A DNA stretch of 64,000 nucleotides from Bufo bufo (GCF_905171765.1 NC_053397.1:9181677-9245676); one strand, 5' to 3'; positions 46,901-62,460 are shown, counted from the first letter of the stretch. The notes: generated by a model from the sequence alone, not told the origin. Numbers and translations are program-made.

Positions 46901-49900
46901 GCTGTATTACCCTGGATATAAGAGGTACAAGGCGCTGTATTACAAGTATGTAAGAGGTATGAGGCGCTGTATTACCCTGAATGTAAAAGGTACGAGGCGC
47001 TGTATTACCCTGGATGTAAGAGGTATGAGGCGCTGTAATACCCTGGATGTAAGAGGTACGGGGCACTGTATTACCCTGTATGTAAGATGTATGAGGCGCT
47101 GTATTACCCTGGATGTAAGAGGTACGGGGCGCTGTATTACCTTGGATGTAAGAGGTATGAGGCACTGTATTACCCTGGATGTAAGAGGTATAGGGCGCTG
47201 TATTACCCTGTATGTAAGAGGCGCTGTATTACCCTGGATGTAAGAGGTATGAGGCGCTGTGCTACCCTGGATGTAAGAGGTATGAAGCACTGTATTACCC
47301 TGGATGTAAGAGGTATGGGGCGCTGTATTACGCTGGATGTAAGAGGTATGGGGTGCTGTATTACCTTGTATGTAAGAGGTATGGGGCGCTGTATTACCCA
47401 GGATGTAAGAGGTATGGGGCGCTGTATTACCCTGGATGTAAGAGGTATGGGGGCTGTATTACCCTGGATGTAAGAGGTATGAGGTGCTGTATTATCCTGG
47501 ATGTAAGATGTATGGGGCGCTGTATTACCCTGTATGTTAGAGGTATGAGGCCCTGTATTACCCTGGATGTAAGAGGTATGAGGCCCTGTATTACCCTTGA
47601 TGTAAGAGGTATGTGCGCTGTATTACCCTGGATGTAAGAGGTATGGGGCGCTGTATTACCCTGGATGTAAGAGGTATGGGGCGCTGTATTATCCTGTATG
47701 TAAGAGGTATGAGGCGCTGTATTATCCTGTATGTAAGAGGTATGGGGGCTGTATTACCCTGGATGCAAGAGGTATGAGGTGCTGTATTACCCTGGATGTA
47801 AGAGGTATGGGGCGCTGTATTACCCTGGATGTAAGAGGTACAAGGCGCTGTATTACTCTGGATGTAAGAGGTACAAGGCGCTGTATTACCTGTATGTAAG
47901 AGGTATGAGGCGCTGTATTATCCTGTATGTAAGAGGTATGGGGGCTGTATTACCCTGGATGTAAGAGGTATGAGGTGCTGTATTACCCTGGATGTAAGAG
48001 GTATGGGGCGCTGTATTACCCTGGATGTAAGAGGTATGGGGCGCTGTATTACCCTGGATGTAAGAGGTACAAGGCGCTATATTACAAGTATGTAAGAGGT
48101 ATGAGGCGCTGTATTACCCTGAATGTAAAAGGTACGAGGCGCTGTATTACCCTGGATGTAAGAGGTATGAGGCGCTGTAATACCCTGGATGTAAGAGGTA
48201 CGGGGCACTGTATTATCCTGTATGTAAGATGTATGAGGCGCTGTATTACCCTGGATGTAAGAGGTATAGGGCGCTGTATTACCCTGTATGTAAGAGGCGC
48301 TGTATTACCCTGGATGTAAGAGGTATGAGGCGCTGTGCTACCCTGGATGTAAGAGGTATGGGGCGCTGTATTACGCTGGATGTAAGAGGTATGGGGTGCT
48401 GTATTACCTTGTATGTAAGAGGTATGGGGCGCTGTATTACCCAGGATGTAAGAGGTATGGGGCGCTGTATTACCCTGGATGTAAGAGGTATGAGGCGCTG
48501 TATTATCCTGAATGTAAGAGGTATGGGGCACTGTATTAATCTGGATGTAAGAGTAATGAGGCGCTGTATTATCCTGGATGTAGGAGGTATGGGGCGCTGT
48601 ATTACCCTGGATGTAAGAGGTATGGGGCGCTGTATTACCCTGAATGTAAGAGGTATGGGGCGCTGTATTACCCTGGATGTAAGAGGAATGGGGCGCTGTA
48701 TTACCCTGTATGTAAGAGGTATGGGGCGCTGTATTACCCTGTATGTAAGAGGTACGGGGAGCTGTATTACCCTGTATGTAAGAGGTATGGGGCGCTGTAT
48801 TACCCTGGATGTAAGAGGTATGAAGCACTGTATTACCCTGGATGTAAGAGGTATGGGGTGCTGTATTACCCTGGATGTAAGAGGTATGAGGCAATGTATT
48901 ACCCTGCATGTAAGAGGAATGAGGTGCTTTATTACCCTGGATGTAAGAGGTATTAGGCGCTGTATTACCCTGGATGTGAGAGGTATGAAGTGCTGTATTA
49001 CCCTGTATGTAAGAGGTATGGGGCGCTGTATTACCCTGGATGTAAGAGGTATGAAGTGTTGTATTACCCTGGATGTAAGAGGTATGGGGCGCTGTATTAC
49101 CCTGGATGTAAGAGGCATGGGGCGCTGTATTACCCTGGATGTAAGAGGTATGGGGCGCTGTATTACCCTGGATGTAAGAGGTATGAGGCGCTGTATTATC
49201 CTGTATGTAAGAGGTACGGGGCGCTGTATTACCCTGTATGTAAGAGGTATGAGGCGCTGTATTATCCTGGATGTAAGAGGTATGTGCGCTGTATTACCCT
49301 GGATGTAAGAGGTATGAGGCGCTGTATTACCCTGGATGTAAGAGGTACGGGGCGCTGTATTATCCTGTATGTAAGAGGTATGTGCGCTGTATTACCCTGG
49401 ATGTAAGAGGTACGGGGCGCTGTATTACCCTGGATGTAAGAGGTACGGGGCGCTGTATTACCCTGGATGTAAGAGGTACGGGGCGCTGTATTACCCTGTA
49501 TGTAAGAGGTATGTGCGCTGCATTACCCTGGATGTAAGAGGTATGAGGCGCTGTATTACCCTGGATGTAAGAGGTATGGGGCGCTGTATTACCCTGGATG
49601 TAAGAGGTATGTGCGCTGTATTACCCTGGATGTAAGAGGTATGAGGCGCTGTATTACACCGGATGTAAGAGGTATGAGGCGCTGTATTACCCTGGAGGTA
49701 AGAGGTATGTGCGCTGTATTACCCTGGATGTAAGAGGTATGGGGCGCTGTATTACCCTGGATGTAAGAGGTATGAGGCGCTGTATTACCCTGGATGTAAG
49801 AGGTACGGGGCGCTGTGTTACTCTAGTTGTAAGAGGTATGGGGCGCTGTATTACCCTGGATGTAAGAGGTATGGGGCGCTGTATTACCCTGGATGTAAGC

Positions 49901-52900
49901 GGTATGAAGTGCTGTATTACCCTGGATGTAAGAGGTATGGGGCGCTGTATTATCCTGTATGTAAGAGGTATGAGGCGCTGTATTACCCTGGATGTAAGAG
50001 GTACGGGGCGCTGTGTTACTCTAGTTGTAAGAGGTATGGGGCGCTGTATTACCCTGTATGTAAGAGGTATGAGGCGCTGTATTACCTTGGATGTAAGAGG
50101 TATGAGGCACTGTATTACCCTGGATGTAAGAGGTATGAGGCACTGTATTACCCTGGTTGTAAGAGGTATGGGGCGCTGTATTACCCTGGATGTAAGAGGT
50201 ATGCGGTGCTGTATTACCCTGGATGTAAGATGTATGGGGCGCTGTATTACCCTGTATGTAAGAGGTATGAGGCACTGTATTACCCTGGATGTAAGAGGTA
50301 TGAGGCCCTGTATTACCCTTGATGTAAGAGGTATGTGCGCTGTATTACCCTGGATGTAAGAGGTATGGGGCGCTGAATTACCCTGGATGTAAGAGGTATG
50401 GGGCGCTGTATTATCCTGTATGTAAGAGGTATGAGGCACTGTATTATCCTGTATGTAAGAGGTATGGGGGCTGTATTACCGTGGATGTAAGAGGTATGAG
50501 GTGCTGTATTACCCTGGATGTAAGAGGTATGGGGTGCTGTATTACCCTGGATGTAAGAGGTATGAAGCACTGTATTACCCTGGATGTAAGAGGTATGGGG
50601 TGCTGTATTACCCTGGATGTAAGAGGTATGAGGCAATGTATTACCCTGCATGTAAGAGGAATGAGGTGCTTTATTACCCTGGATGTAAGAGGTATTAGGC
50701 GCTGTATTACCCTGGATGTAAGAGGTATGAAGTGCTGTATTACCCTGGATGTAAGAGGTATGGGGCGCTGTATTACCCTGGATGTAAGAGGTATGAAGTG
50801 CTGTATTACCCTGGATGTAAGAGGTATGGGGCGCTGTATTACCCTGGATGTAAGAGGCATGGGGCGCTGTATTACCCTGGATGTAAGAGGTATGGGGCGC
50901 TGTATTACCCTGGATGTAAGAGGTATGAGGCGCTGTATTATCCTGTATGTAAGAGGTACGGGGCGCTGTATTACCCTGTATGTAAGAGGTATGAGGCGCT
51001 GTATTATCCTGGATGTAAGAGGTATGTGCGCTGTATTACCCTGGATGTAAGAGGTATGAAGTGCTGTATTACCCTGTGTGTAAGAGGTATGGGGCGCTGT
51101 ATTACCCTGTATGTAAGAGGTATGAGGCACTGTATTACCTTGGATGTAAGAGGTATGAGGCGCTGTATTACCCTGGATGTAAGAGGTATGAGGCGCTGTA
51201 TTACCCTGGATGTAAGAGGTATGAGGCACTGTATTACCCTGGATGTAAGAGGTATGTGGCGCTGTATTACCCTGGATGTAAGAGGTATGGGGTGCTGTAT
51301 TACCCTGGATGTAAGAGGTATGGGGTGCTGTATTACCCTGGATGTAAGATGTATGGGGCGCTGTATTACCCTGTATGTTAGAGGTATGAGGCCCTGTATT
51401 ACCCTGGATGTAAGAGGTATGAGGCCCTGTATTACCCTTGATGTAAGAGGTATGTGCGCTGTATTACCCTGGATGTAAGAGGTATGGGGCGCTGTATTAC
51501 CCTGGATGTAAGAGGTATGGGGCGCTGTATTATCCTGTATGTAAGAGGTATGAGGCGCTGTATTATCCTGTATGTAAGAGGTATGGGGGCTGTATTACCC
51601 TGGATGTAAGAGGTATGAGGTGCTGTATTACCCTGGATGTAAGAGGTATGGGGCACTGTATTACCCTGGATGTAAGAGGTACAAGGCGCTGTATTACTCT
51701 GGATGTAAGAGGTACAAGGCGCTGTATTACCTGTATGTAAGAGGTATGAGGCGCTGTATTATCCTGTATGTAAGAGGTATGGGGGCTGTATTACCCTGGA
51801 TGTAAGAGGTATGAGGTGCTGTATTACCCTGGATGTAAGAGGTATGGGGCGCTGTATTACCCTGGATGTAAGAGGTATGGGGCGCTGTATTACCCTGGAT
51901 GTAAGAGGTACAAGGCGCTGTATTACAAGTATGTAAGAGGTATGAGGCGCTGTATTACCCTGAATGTAAAAGGTACGAGGCGCTGTATTACCCTGGATGT
52001 AAGAGGTATGAGGCGCTGTAATACCCTGGATGTAAGAGGTACGGGGCACTGTATTATCCTGTATGTAAGATGTATGAGGCGCTGTATTACCCTGGATGTA
52101 AGAGGTACGGGGCGCTGTATTACCTTGGATGTAAGAGGTATGAGGCACTGTATTACCCTGGATGTAAGAGGTATAGGGCGCTGTATTACCCTGTATGTAA
52201 GAGGCACTGTATTACCCTGGATGTAAGAGGTATGAGGCGCTGTGCTACCCTGGATGTAAGAGGTATGAAGCACTGTATTACCCTGGATGTAAGAGGTATG
52301 GGGCGCTGTATTACGCTGCATGTAAGAGGTATGGGGTGCTGTATTACCTTGTATGTAAGAGGTATGGGGCGCTGTATTACCCAGGATGTAAGAGGTATGG
52401 GGGCTGTATTACCCTGGATGTAAGAGGTATGGGGGCTGTATTACCCTGGATGTAAGAGGTATGAGGTGCTGTATTACCCTGGATGTAAGAGGTATGGGGC
52501 GCTGTATTACCCTGGATGTAAGAGGTATGGGGCGCTGTATTACCCTGGATGTAAGAGGTACAAAGCGCTGTATTACAAGTATGTAAGAGGTATGAGGCGC
52601 TGTATTACCCTGAATGTAAAAGGTACGAGGCGCTGTATTACCCTGGATGTAAGAGGTATGAGGCGCTGTAATACCCTGGATGTAAGAGGTACGGGGCACT
52701 GTATTATCCTGTATGTAAGATGTATGAGGCGCTGTATTACCCTGGATGTAAGAGGTACGGGGCGCTGTATTACCTTGGATGTAAGAGGTATGAGGCACTG
52801 TATTACCCTGGATGTAAGAGGTATAGGGCGCTGTATTACCCTGTATGTAAGAGGCGCTGTATTACCCTGGATGTAAGAGGTATGAGGCGCTGTGCTACCC

Positions 52901-55900
52901 TGGATGTAAGAGGTATGAAGCACTGTATTACCCTGGATGTAAGAGGTATGGGGCGCTGTATTACGCTGGATGTAAGAGGTATGGGGCGCTGTATTACCTT
53001 GTATGTAAGAGGTATGGGGCGCTGTATTACCCTGGATGTAAGAGGTATGGGGCGCTGTATTACCCTGGATGTAAGAGGTATGAGGCGCTGTATTATCCTG
53101 AATGTAAGAGGTATGGGGCACTGTATTAATCTGGATGTAAGAGGAATGAGGCGCTGTATTATCCTGGATGTAGGAGGTATGGGGCGCTGTATTACCCTGG
53201 ATGTAAGGTATGGGCGCTGTATTACCCTGTATGTAAGAGGTATGGGGCGCTGTATTACCCTGGATGTGAGAGGAAGGGGCCTGTAATTACCCTGTATGTA
53301 AGAGGTATGGGGCGCTGTATTACCCTGTAATGTAAGAGGTACGGGAGCTGTATTACCTGTATGTAAGAGGTATGGGGCGCTGTATTACCCCCTGGATGAA
53401 GAGAATGAAGCACTGTAATACCCTGGATGTAAGAGGTATGGTGTGCTGTATTACCCTGGATGTAAGAGGTATGAGGCAATGTATACCCTGCATGTAAGAG
53501 GAATGAGGTGCTTATTACCTGGATGTAAGAGGTATTAGGCGCTGTATTACCCTGGATGTGAGAGGTATGAAGTGCCTGTATACCCTGTATGGTAAGAGGT
53601 ATGGGGCGCTGTATACCCCTGGATGTAAGAGGTAAGAAGTGTTGTATTACCCCTGGATGTAAGAGGTATGGGGCGCTGTATTACCCTGGATGTAAGAGGC
53701 ATGGGGCGCTGTATTACCCTGGATGTAAGAGGTATGGGGCGCTGTATTACCCTGGATGTAAGAGGTATGAGGCGCTGTATTATCCTGTATGTAAGAGGTA
53801 CGGGGCGCTGTATTACCCTGTATGTAAGAGGTATGAGGCGCTGTATTATCCTGGATGTAAGAGGTATGTGCGCTGTATTACCCTGGATGTAAGAGGTATG
53901 AGGCGCTGTATTACCCTGGATGTAAGAGGTACGGGGCGCTGTATTATCCTGTATGTAAGAGGTATGTGCGCTGTATTACCCTGGATGTAAGAGGTACGGG
54001 GCGCTGTATTACCCTGGATGTAAGAGGTACGGGGCGCTGTATTACCCTGGATGTAAGAGGTACGGGGCGCTGAATTACCCTGTATGTAAGAGGTATGTGC
54101 GCTGTATTACCCTGGATGTAAGAGGTATGAGGCGCTGTATTACCCTGGATGTAAGAGGTATGGGGTGCTGTATTACCCTGGATGTAAGAGGTATGAGGCA
54201 ATGTATTACCCTGCATGTAAGAGGAATGAGGTGCTTTATTACCCTGGATGTAAGAGGTATTAGGCGCTGTATTACCCTGGATGTGAGAGGTATGAAGTGC
54301 TGTATTACCCTGTATGTAAGAGGTATGGGGCGCTGTATTACCCTGGATGTAAGAGGTATGAAGTGTTGTATTACCCTGGATGTAAGAGGTATGGGGCGCT
54401 GTATTACCCTGGATGTAAGAGGCATGGGGCGCTGTATTACCCTGGATGTAAGAGGTATGGGGCGCTGTATTACCCTGGATGTAAGAGGTATGAGGCGCTG
54501 TATTATCCTGTATGTAAGAGGTACGGGGCGCTGTATTACCCTGTATGTAAGAGGTATGAGGTGCTGTATTATCCTGGATGTAAGAGGAATGTGCGCTGTA
54601 TTACCCTGGATGTAAGAGGTAAGAGGGGCTGTATTACCCTGGATGTAAGAGGTACGGGGCGCTGTATTATCCTGTATGTAAGAGGTATGTGCGCTGTATT
54701 ACCCTGGATGTAAGAGGTACGGGGCGCTGTATTACCCTGGATGTAAGAGGTACGGGGCGCTGTATTACCCTGGATGTAAGAGGTACGGGCGCTGAATTAC
54801 CCTGTATGTAAGAGGTATGTGCGCTGTATTACCCTGGATGTAAGAGGTATGAGGCCTGTATTACCCTGGATGTAAGAGGTATGGGGCGCTGTATTACCCT
54901 GGAATGTAAGAGGTATGTGCGCTGTATTACCCTGGATGTAAGAGGTATGAGGCGCTGTATTACACCGGATGTAAGAGTATGAGGCGCTGTATTACCCTGG
55001 AGTAAGAGGTTGTGCGCTGTATTACCCTGGATGTAAGAGGTATGGGGCGCTGTATTACCCTGGATGTAGAGGTATGAGGCGCTGTATTACCCTGGATGTA
55101 AGAGGTACGGGGCGCTGTGTTACTCTAGTTGTAAGAGGTATGGGGCGCTGTATTACCCTGGATGTAAGAGGTATGGGGCGCTGTATATACCCTGGATGTA
55201 AGAGGTATGAAGTGCTGTATTACCCTGGATGTAAGAGGTATGGGGCGCTGTATTCCTTTATGTAAGAGGTATGAGGCGCTGTATTACCCTGGATGTAGAG
55301 GTACGGGGCGCTGTGTTACTCTAGTTGTAAGAGGTATGGGCGCTGTATTACCCTGTATGTAAGAGGTATGAGGCACTGTATTACCTTGGATGTAAGAGGT
55401 ATGAGGCACTGTATTACCCTGGATGTAAGAGGTATGAGGCACTGTATTACCCTGGATGTAAGAGGTATGGGGCGCTGTATTACCCTGGATGTAAGAGGTA
55501 TGGGGTGCTGTATTACCCTGGATGTAAGATGTATGGGGCACTGTATTACCCTGTATGTAAGAGGTATGAGGCCCTGTATTACCCTGGATGTAAGAGGTAT
55601 GAGGCCCTGTATTACCCTTGATGTAAGAGGTATGTGCGCTGTATTACCCTGGATGTAAGAGGTATGGGGCGCTGTATTACCCTGGATGTAAGAGGTATGG
55701 GGCGCTGTATTATCCTGTATGTAAGAGGTATGAGGCACTGTATTATCCTGTAAGTAAGAGGTATGGGGGCTGTATTACCGTGGATGTAAGAGGTATGAGG
55801 TGCTGTATTACCCTGGATGTAAGAGGTATGGGGCGCTCTATTACCCTGATGTAAGAGGTATAAGCACTGTATTACCCTGGATGTAAGAGGTATGGGGTGC

Positions 55901-58900
55901 TGTATTACCCTGGATGTAAGAGGTATGAGGCAATGTATTACCCTGCATGTAAGAGGAATGAGGTGCTTTATTACCCTGGATGTAAGAGGTATTAGGCGCT
56001 GTATTACCCTGGATGTAAGAGGTATGAAGTGCTGTATTACCCTGGATGTAAGAGGTATGGGGCGCTGTATTACCCTGGATGTAAGAGGTATGAAGTGCTG
56101 TATTACCCTGGATGTAAGAGGTATTGGCCGCTGTATTACCCTGGATGTAAGAGGCATGGGGCGCTGTATTACCCTGGATGTAAGAGGTATGGGGCGCTGT
56201 ATTACCCTGGATGTAAGAGGTATGAGGCGCTGTATTATCCTGTATGTAAGAGGTACGGGGCGCTGTATTACCCTGTATGTAAGAGGTATGAGGCGCTGTA
56301 TTATCCTGGATGTAAGAGGTATGTGCGCTGTATTACCCTGGATGTAAAGAGGTATGAGGCGCTGTATTACCCTGGATGTAAGAGGTATGGGGCGCTGTAT
56401 TATCCTGTATGTAAGAGGATGTGCGCTGTATTACCCTGGATGTAAGAGGTACGGGGGCGCTGTATTACCCTGGATGTAAGAGGTACGGGGCGCTGTATTA
56501 CCCGGTATGTAAGAGGTATGTGCGCTGTATTACCCTGGATTAAGAGGTATGAGGCGCTGTATTACCCTGGATGTAAGAGGTATGGGGCGCTGTATTACCC
56601 TGGATGTAAGAGGTATGTGCGCTGTATTACCCTGGAGGTAAGAGGTATGAGGCGCTGTATTACCCCGGATGTAAGAGGTATGAGCGCTGTATTACCCTGG
56701 ATGTAAGAGGTATGTGCGCTGCATTACCCTGGATGTAAGAGGTATGGGGCGCTGTATTACCTGGATGTAAGAGGTATGAGCCGCTGTATTACCCTGGATG
56801 TAAGAGGTACCGGGCGCTGTGTTACTCTAGTTGTAAGAGGTATGGGGCGCTGTATTACCCTGGATGTAAGAGGTATGGGGCGCTGTATTACCCTGGATGT
56901 AAGAGGAATGAAGTTGCTGTATTACCCTGGATGTAAGAGGTATGGGGCGCTGTATTATCCTGTATGTAAGAGGTATTAGGCGCTGTATTACCCTGGATGT
57001 AAGAGGTACGGGGCGCTGTTGTTACTCTAGTTGTAAGAGGTATGGGGCGCTGTAATTACCCTGTATGTAAGAGGTATGAGGCACTGTATTACCTTGGATG
57101 TAAGAGGTATGAGGCACTGTATTACCCTGGATGTAAGAGGTATGAGGCACTGTATTACCCTGGATGTAAGAGGTATGGGGCGCTGTATTACCCTGGATGT
57201 AAGAGGTATGGGGTGCTGTATTACCCTGGATGTAAGATGTATGGGGCACTGTATTACCCTGTATGTAAGAGGTATGAGGCCCTGTATTACCCTGGATGTA
57301 AGAGGTATGAGGCGCTGTATTACCCTGGATGTAAGAGGTACGGGGCGCTGTGTTACTCTAGTTGTAAGAGGTATGGGGCGCTGTATTACCCTGGATGTAA
57401 GAGGTATGGGGCGCTGTATTACCCTGGATGTAAGAGGTATGAAGTGCTGTATTACCCTGGATGTAAGAGGTATGGGGCGCTGTATTATCCTGTATGTAAG
57501 AGGTATGAGGCGCTGTATTACCCTGGATGTAAGAGGTACGGGGCGCTGTATTACCCTGGATGTAAGAGGTACGGGGCGCTGTATTACCCTGGATGTAAGA
57601 GGTACGGGGCGCTGTATTACCCTGTATGTAAGAGGTATGTGCGCTGTATTACCCTGGATGTAAGAGGTATGAGGCGCTGTATTACCCTGGATGTAAGAGG
57701 TATGGGGCGCTGTATTACCCTGGATGTAAGAGGTATGTGCGCTGTATTACCCTGGATGTAAGAGGTATAAGGCGCTGTATTACACCGGATGTAAGAGGTA
57801 TGAGGCGCTGTATTACCCTGGAGGTAAGAGGTATGTGCGCTGTATTACCCTGGATGTAAGAGGTATGGGGCGCTGTATTACCCTGGATGTAAGAGGTATG
57901 AGGCGCTGTATTACCCTGGATGTAAGAGGTACGGGGCGCTGTGTTACTCTAGTTGTAAGAGGTATGGGGCGCTGTATTACCCTGGATGTAAGAGGTATGG
58001 GGCGCTGTATTACCCTGGATGTAAGAGGTATGAAGTGCTGTATTACCCTGGATGTAAGAGGTATGGGGCGCTGTATTATCCTGTATGTAAGAGGTATGAG
58101 GCGCTGTATTACCCTTGATGTAAGAGGTACGGGGCGCTGTGTTACTCTAGTTGTAAGAGGTATGGGGCGCTGTATTACCCTGTATGTAAGAGGTATGAGG
58201 CACTGTATTCCCTTGGATGTAAGAGGTATGAGGCACTGTATTACCCTGGATGTAAGAGGTATGAGGCACTGTATTACCCTGGATGTAAGAGGTATGGGGC
58301 GCTGTATTACCCTGGATGTAAGAGGTATGGGGTGCTGTATTACCCTGGATGTAAGAGGTATGGGGCACTGTATTACCCTGTATGTAAGAGGTATGAGGCC
58401 CTGTATTACCCTGGATGTAAGAGGTATGAGGCCCTGTATTACCCTTGATGTAAGAGGTATGTGCACTGTATTACCCTGGATGTAAGAGGTATGGGGCGCT
58501 GTATTACCCTGGATGTAAGAGGTATGGGGCGCTGTATTATCCTGTATGTAAGAGGTATGAGGCACTGTATTATCCTGTATGTAAGAGGTATGGGGGCTGT
58601 ATTACCCTGGATGTAAGAGGTATGAGGTGCTGTATTACCCTGGATGTAAGAGGTATGGGGCGCTGTATTACCCTGGATGTAAGAGGTATGAAGCTCTGTA
58701 TTACCCTGGATGTAAGAGGTATGGGGTGTTGTATTACCCTGGATGTAAGAGGTATGAGGCAATGTATTACCCTGCATGTAAGAGGAATGAGGTGCTTTAT
58801 TACCCTGGATGTAAGAGGTATTAGGCGCTGTATTACCCTGGATGTAAGAGGTATGAAGTGCTGTATTACCCTGGATGTAAGAGGTATGGGGCGCTGTATT

Positions 58901-61900
58901 ACCCTGGATGTAAGAGGTATGAAGTGCTGTATTACCCTGGATGTAAGAGGTATGAGGCGCTGTATTACCCTGGATGTAAGAGGCATGGGGCGCTGTATTA
59001 CCCTGGATGTAAGAGGTATGGGGCGCTGTATTACCCTGGATGTAAGAGGTATGAGGCGCTGTATTATCCTGTATGTAAGAGGTACGGGGCGCTGTATTAC
59101 CCTGTATGTAAGAGGTATGAGGCGCTGTATTATCCTGGATGTAAGAGGTATGTGCGCTGTATTACCCTGGATGTAAGAGGTATGAGGCGCTGTATTACCC
59201 TGGATGTAAGAGGTATGGGGCGCTGTATTATCCTGTATGTAAGAGGTATGTGCGCTGTATTACCCTGGATGTAAGAGGTACGGGGCGCTGTATTACCCTG
59301 GATGTAAGAGGTACGGGGCGCTGTATTACCCTGTATGTAAGAGGTATGTGCGCTGTATTACCCTGGATGTAAGAGGTATGAGGCGCTGTATTACCCTGGA
59401 TGTAAGAGGTATGGGGCGCTGTATTACCCTGGATGTAAGAGGTATGTGCGCTGTATTACCCTGGAGGTAAGAGGTATGAGGCGCTGTATTACACCGGATG
59501 TAAGAGGTATGAGGCGCTGTATTACCCTGGATGTAAGAGGTATGTGCGCTGTATTACCCTGGATGTAAGAGGTATGGGGCGCTGTATTACCCTGGATGTA
59601 AGAGGTATGAGGCGCTGTATTACCCTGGATGTAAGAGGTACGGGGCGCTGTGTTATTCTAGTTGTAAGAGGTATGGGGCGCTGTATTACCCTGGATGTAA
59701 GAGGTATGGGGCGCTGTATTACCCTGGATGTAAGAGGTATGAAGTGCTGTATTACCCTCGATGTAAGAGGTATGGGGCGCTGTATTATCCTGTATGTAAG
59801 AGGTATTAGGCGCTGTATTACCCTGGATGTAAGAAGTACGGGGCGCTGTGTTACTCTAGTTGTAAGAGGTATGGGGCGCTGTATTACCCTGTATGTAAGA
59901 GGTATGAGGCGCTGTATTACCTTGGATGTAAGAGGTATGAAACGCTGTATTACCCTGGATGTAAGAGGTATGAGGCCCTGTATTACCCTGGATGTAAGAG
60001 GTATGAGGCACTGTATTACCCTGGATGTAAGAGGTATGGGGCGCTGTATTACCCTGGATGTAAGAGGTATGGGGCGCTGTATTACCTTGTATGTAAGAGG
60101 TATGGGGCGCTGTATTACCCAGGATGTAAGAGGTATGGGGCGCTGTATACCCCTGGATGTAAGAGGTATGAGGCGCTGTATTACCCTGAATGTAGAGGTA
60201 TGGGGGCACTGTATTATCCTGTATGTAAGAGGTATGGGGGCTGTATTACCCTGGATGTAAGAGGTATGAGGTGCTGTATTACCCTGGATGTAAGAGGTAT
60301 GGGGCGCTGTATTATCCTGTATGTAAGAGGTATGAAGCGCTGTATTATCCTGTATGTAAGAGGTATGGGGGCTGTATTACCCTGGATGTAAGAGGTATGA
60401 GGTGCTGTATTACCCTGGATGTAAGAGGTATGTGGCGCTGTGATACCCTGGATGTAAGAGGTATGAGGCAATGTATTACCCTGGATGTAAGAGGTATGAG
60501 GCGCTGTATTAGCCTGGATGTAAGCGGTATGAGGCGCTGTGTTACCCTGGATGTAAGAGGTATGAAGCACTGTATTACCCTGGATGTAAGAGGTATGGGG
60601 CGCTGTATTACCCTGGATGTAAGAGGTATGGGGCGCTGTATTACCCTGGATGTAAGAGGTACAAGGCGCTGTATTACCTGTATGTAAGAGGTATGATGTG
60701 CTTTATTACCCTGGATGTAAAAGGTACGAGGCGCTGTATTACCCTGGATGTAAGAGGTATGAGGCGCTGTAATACCCTGGATGTAAGAGGTACGGGGCAC
60801 TGTATTATCCTGTATGTAAGATGTATGAGGCGCTGTATTACCCTGGATGTAAGAGGTACGGGGCGCTGTATTACCTTGGATGTAAGAGGTATGAGGCACT
60901 GTATTACCCTGGATGTAAGAGGTATAGGGCGCTGTATTACCCTGGATGTAAGAGGCGCTGTATTACCCTGGATGTAAGAGGTATGAGGCGCTGTGCTACC
61001 CTGGATGTAAGAGGTATGAAGCACTGTATTACCCTGGATGTAAGAGGTATGGGGCGCTGTATTACCCTGGATGTAAGAGGTATGGGGCGCTGTATTACCT
61101 TGTATGTAAGAGGTATGGGGCGCTGTATTACCCAGGATGTAAGAGGTATGGGGCGCTGTATTACCCTGGATGTAAGAGGTATGAGGCGCTGTATTACCCT
61201 GAATGTAAGAGGTATGGGGCACTGTATTAATCTGGATGTAAGAGGAATGAGGCGCTGTATTACCCTGGATGTAGGAGGTATTGGGCGCTGTATTACCCTG
61301 GATGTAAGAGGTATGGGGCGCTGTATTACCCTGTATGTAAGAGGTATGGGGCGCTGTATTACCCTGGATGTAAGAGGTATGAAGCACTGTATTACCCTGG
61401 ATGTAAGAGGTATGGGGTGCTGTATTACCCTGGATGTAAGAGGTATGAGACAATGTATTACCCTGCATGTAAGAGAAATGAGGTGCTTTATTACCCTGGA
61501 TGTAAGAAGTATTAGGCGCTGTATTACCCTGGATGTAAGAGGTATGAAGTGCTGTATTACCCTGGATGTAAGAGGTATGGGGCGCTGTATTACCGTGTAT
61601 GTAAGAGGTATGGGGTGCTGTATTACCCTGGATATAAGAGGTATGAGGCGCTGTATTACCCTGGATGTAAGAGGTATGGGGCGCTGTATTACCCTGGATG
61701 TAAGAGGTATGAAGCACTGTATTACCCTGGATGTAAGAGGTATGGGGTGCTGTATTACCCTGGATGTAAGAGGTATGAGACAATGTATAACCCTGCATGT
61801 AAGAGGAATGAGGTGCTTTATTACCCTGGATGTAAGAGGTATGGGGCGCTGTATTACCGTGTATGTAAGAGGTATGGGGTGCTGTATTACCCTGGATATA

Positions 61901-62460
61901 AGAGGTATGAGGCGCTGTATTACCCTGGATGTAAGAGGTATGAGGCGCTGTATTACCCTGTATGTAAGAGGTATGGGGCGCTGTATTACCCTGGATGTAA
62001 GAGGTATGAAGCACTGTATTACCCTGGATGTAAGAGGTATGGGGTGCTGTATTACCCTGGATGTAAGAGGTATGAGACAATGTATTACCCTGCATGTAAG
62101 AGGAATGAGGTGCTTTATTACCCTGGATGTAAGAGGTATTAGGCGCTGTATTACCCTGGATGTAAGAGGTATGAAGTGCTGTATTACCCTGTATGTAAGA
62201 GGTATGGGGCGCTGTATTACCGTGTATGTAAGAGGTATGGGGCGCTGTATTACCCTGGATATAAGAGGTATGAGGCGCTGTATTACACTGGATGTAAGAG
62301 GTATGAGGCGCTATATTACCCTGGATGTAAGAGGTATGGGGCGCTGTATTACCCTGGATATAAGAGGTATGAGGCGCTGTATTACCCTGGATGTAAGAGG
62401 TATGAGGCGCTGTATTACCCTGGATGTAAAAGGTAGGAGGCGCTGTATTACCATGGATGT
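43970..62460. repeat. 33-bp satellite array, about 560 copies, with higher-order blocks
   Basis: The unit is ggatgtaagaggtatggggc plus gctgtattaccct (33 bp). Frequent variants are gaggcgc, gaagcac, tgtgcgc (32 bp), gggggct (32 bp) and tacaaggcgc. Because 33 is 3 x 11, long frames appear on both strands (LDVRGMGRCIT, YPGCKRYGALY; minus IQGNTAPHTSY), broken only at 32-bp units or indels. Long blocks of unit order recur, for example 49709-50359 at 57835-58485, and 46637-47243 at 51620-52226. No transcript or protein function is implied. Confidence 0.97.

Noticed and set aside
43970..62460. CRISPR array
   Set aside because: Repeats are directly adjacent without unique spacers, the unit is 33 bp throughout with scattered substitutions, and the genome is vertebrate.
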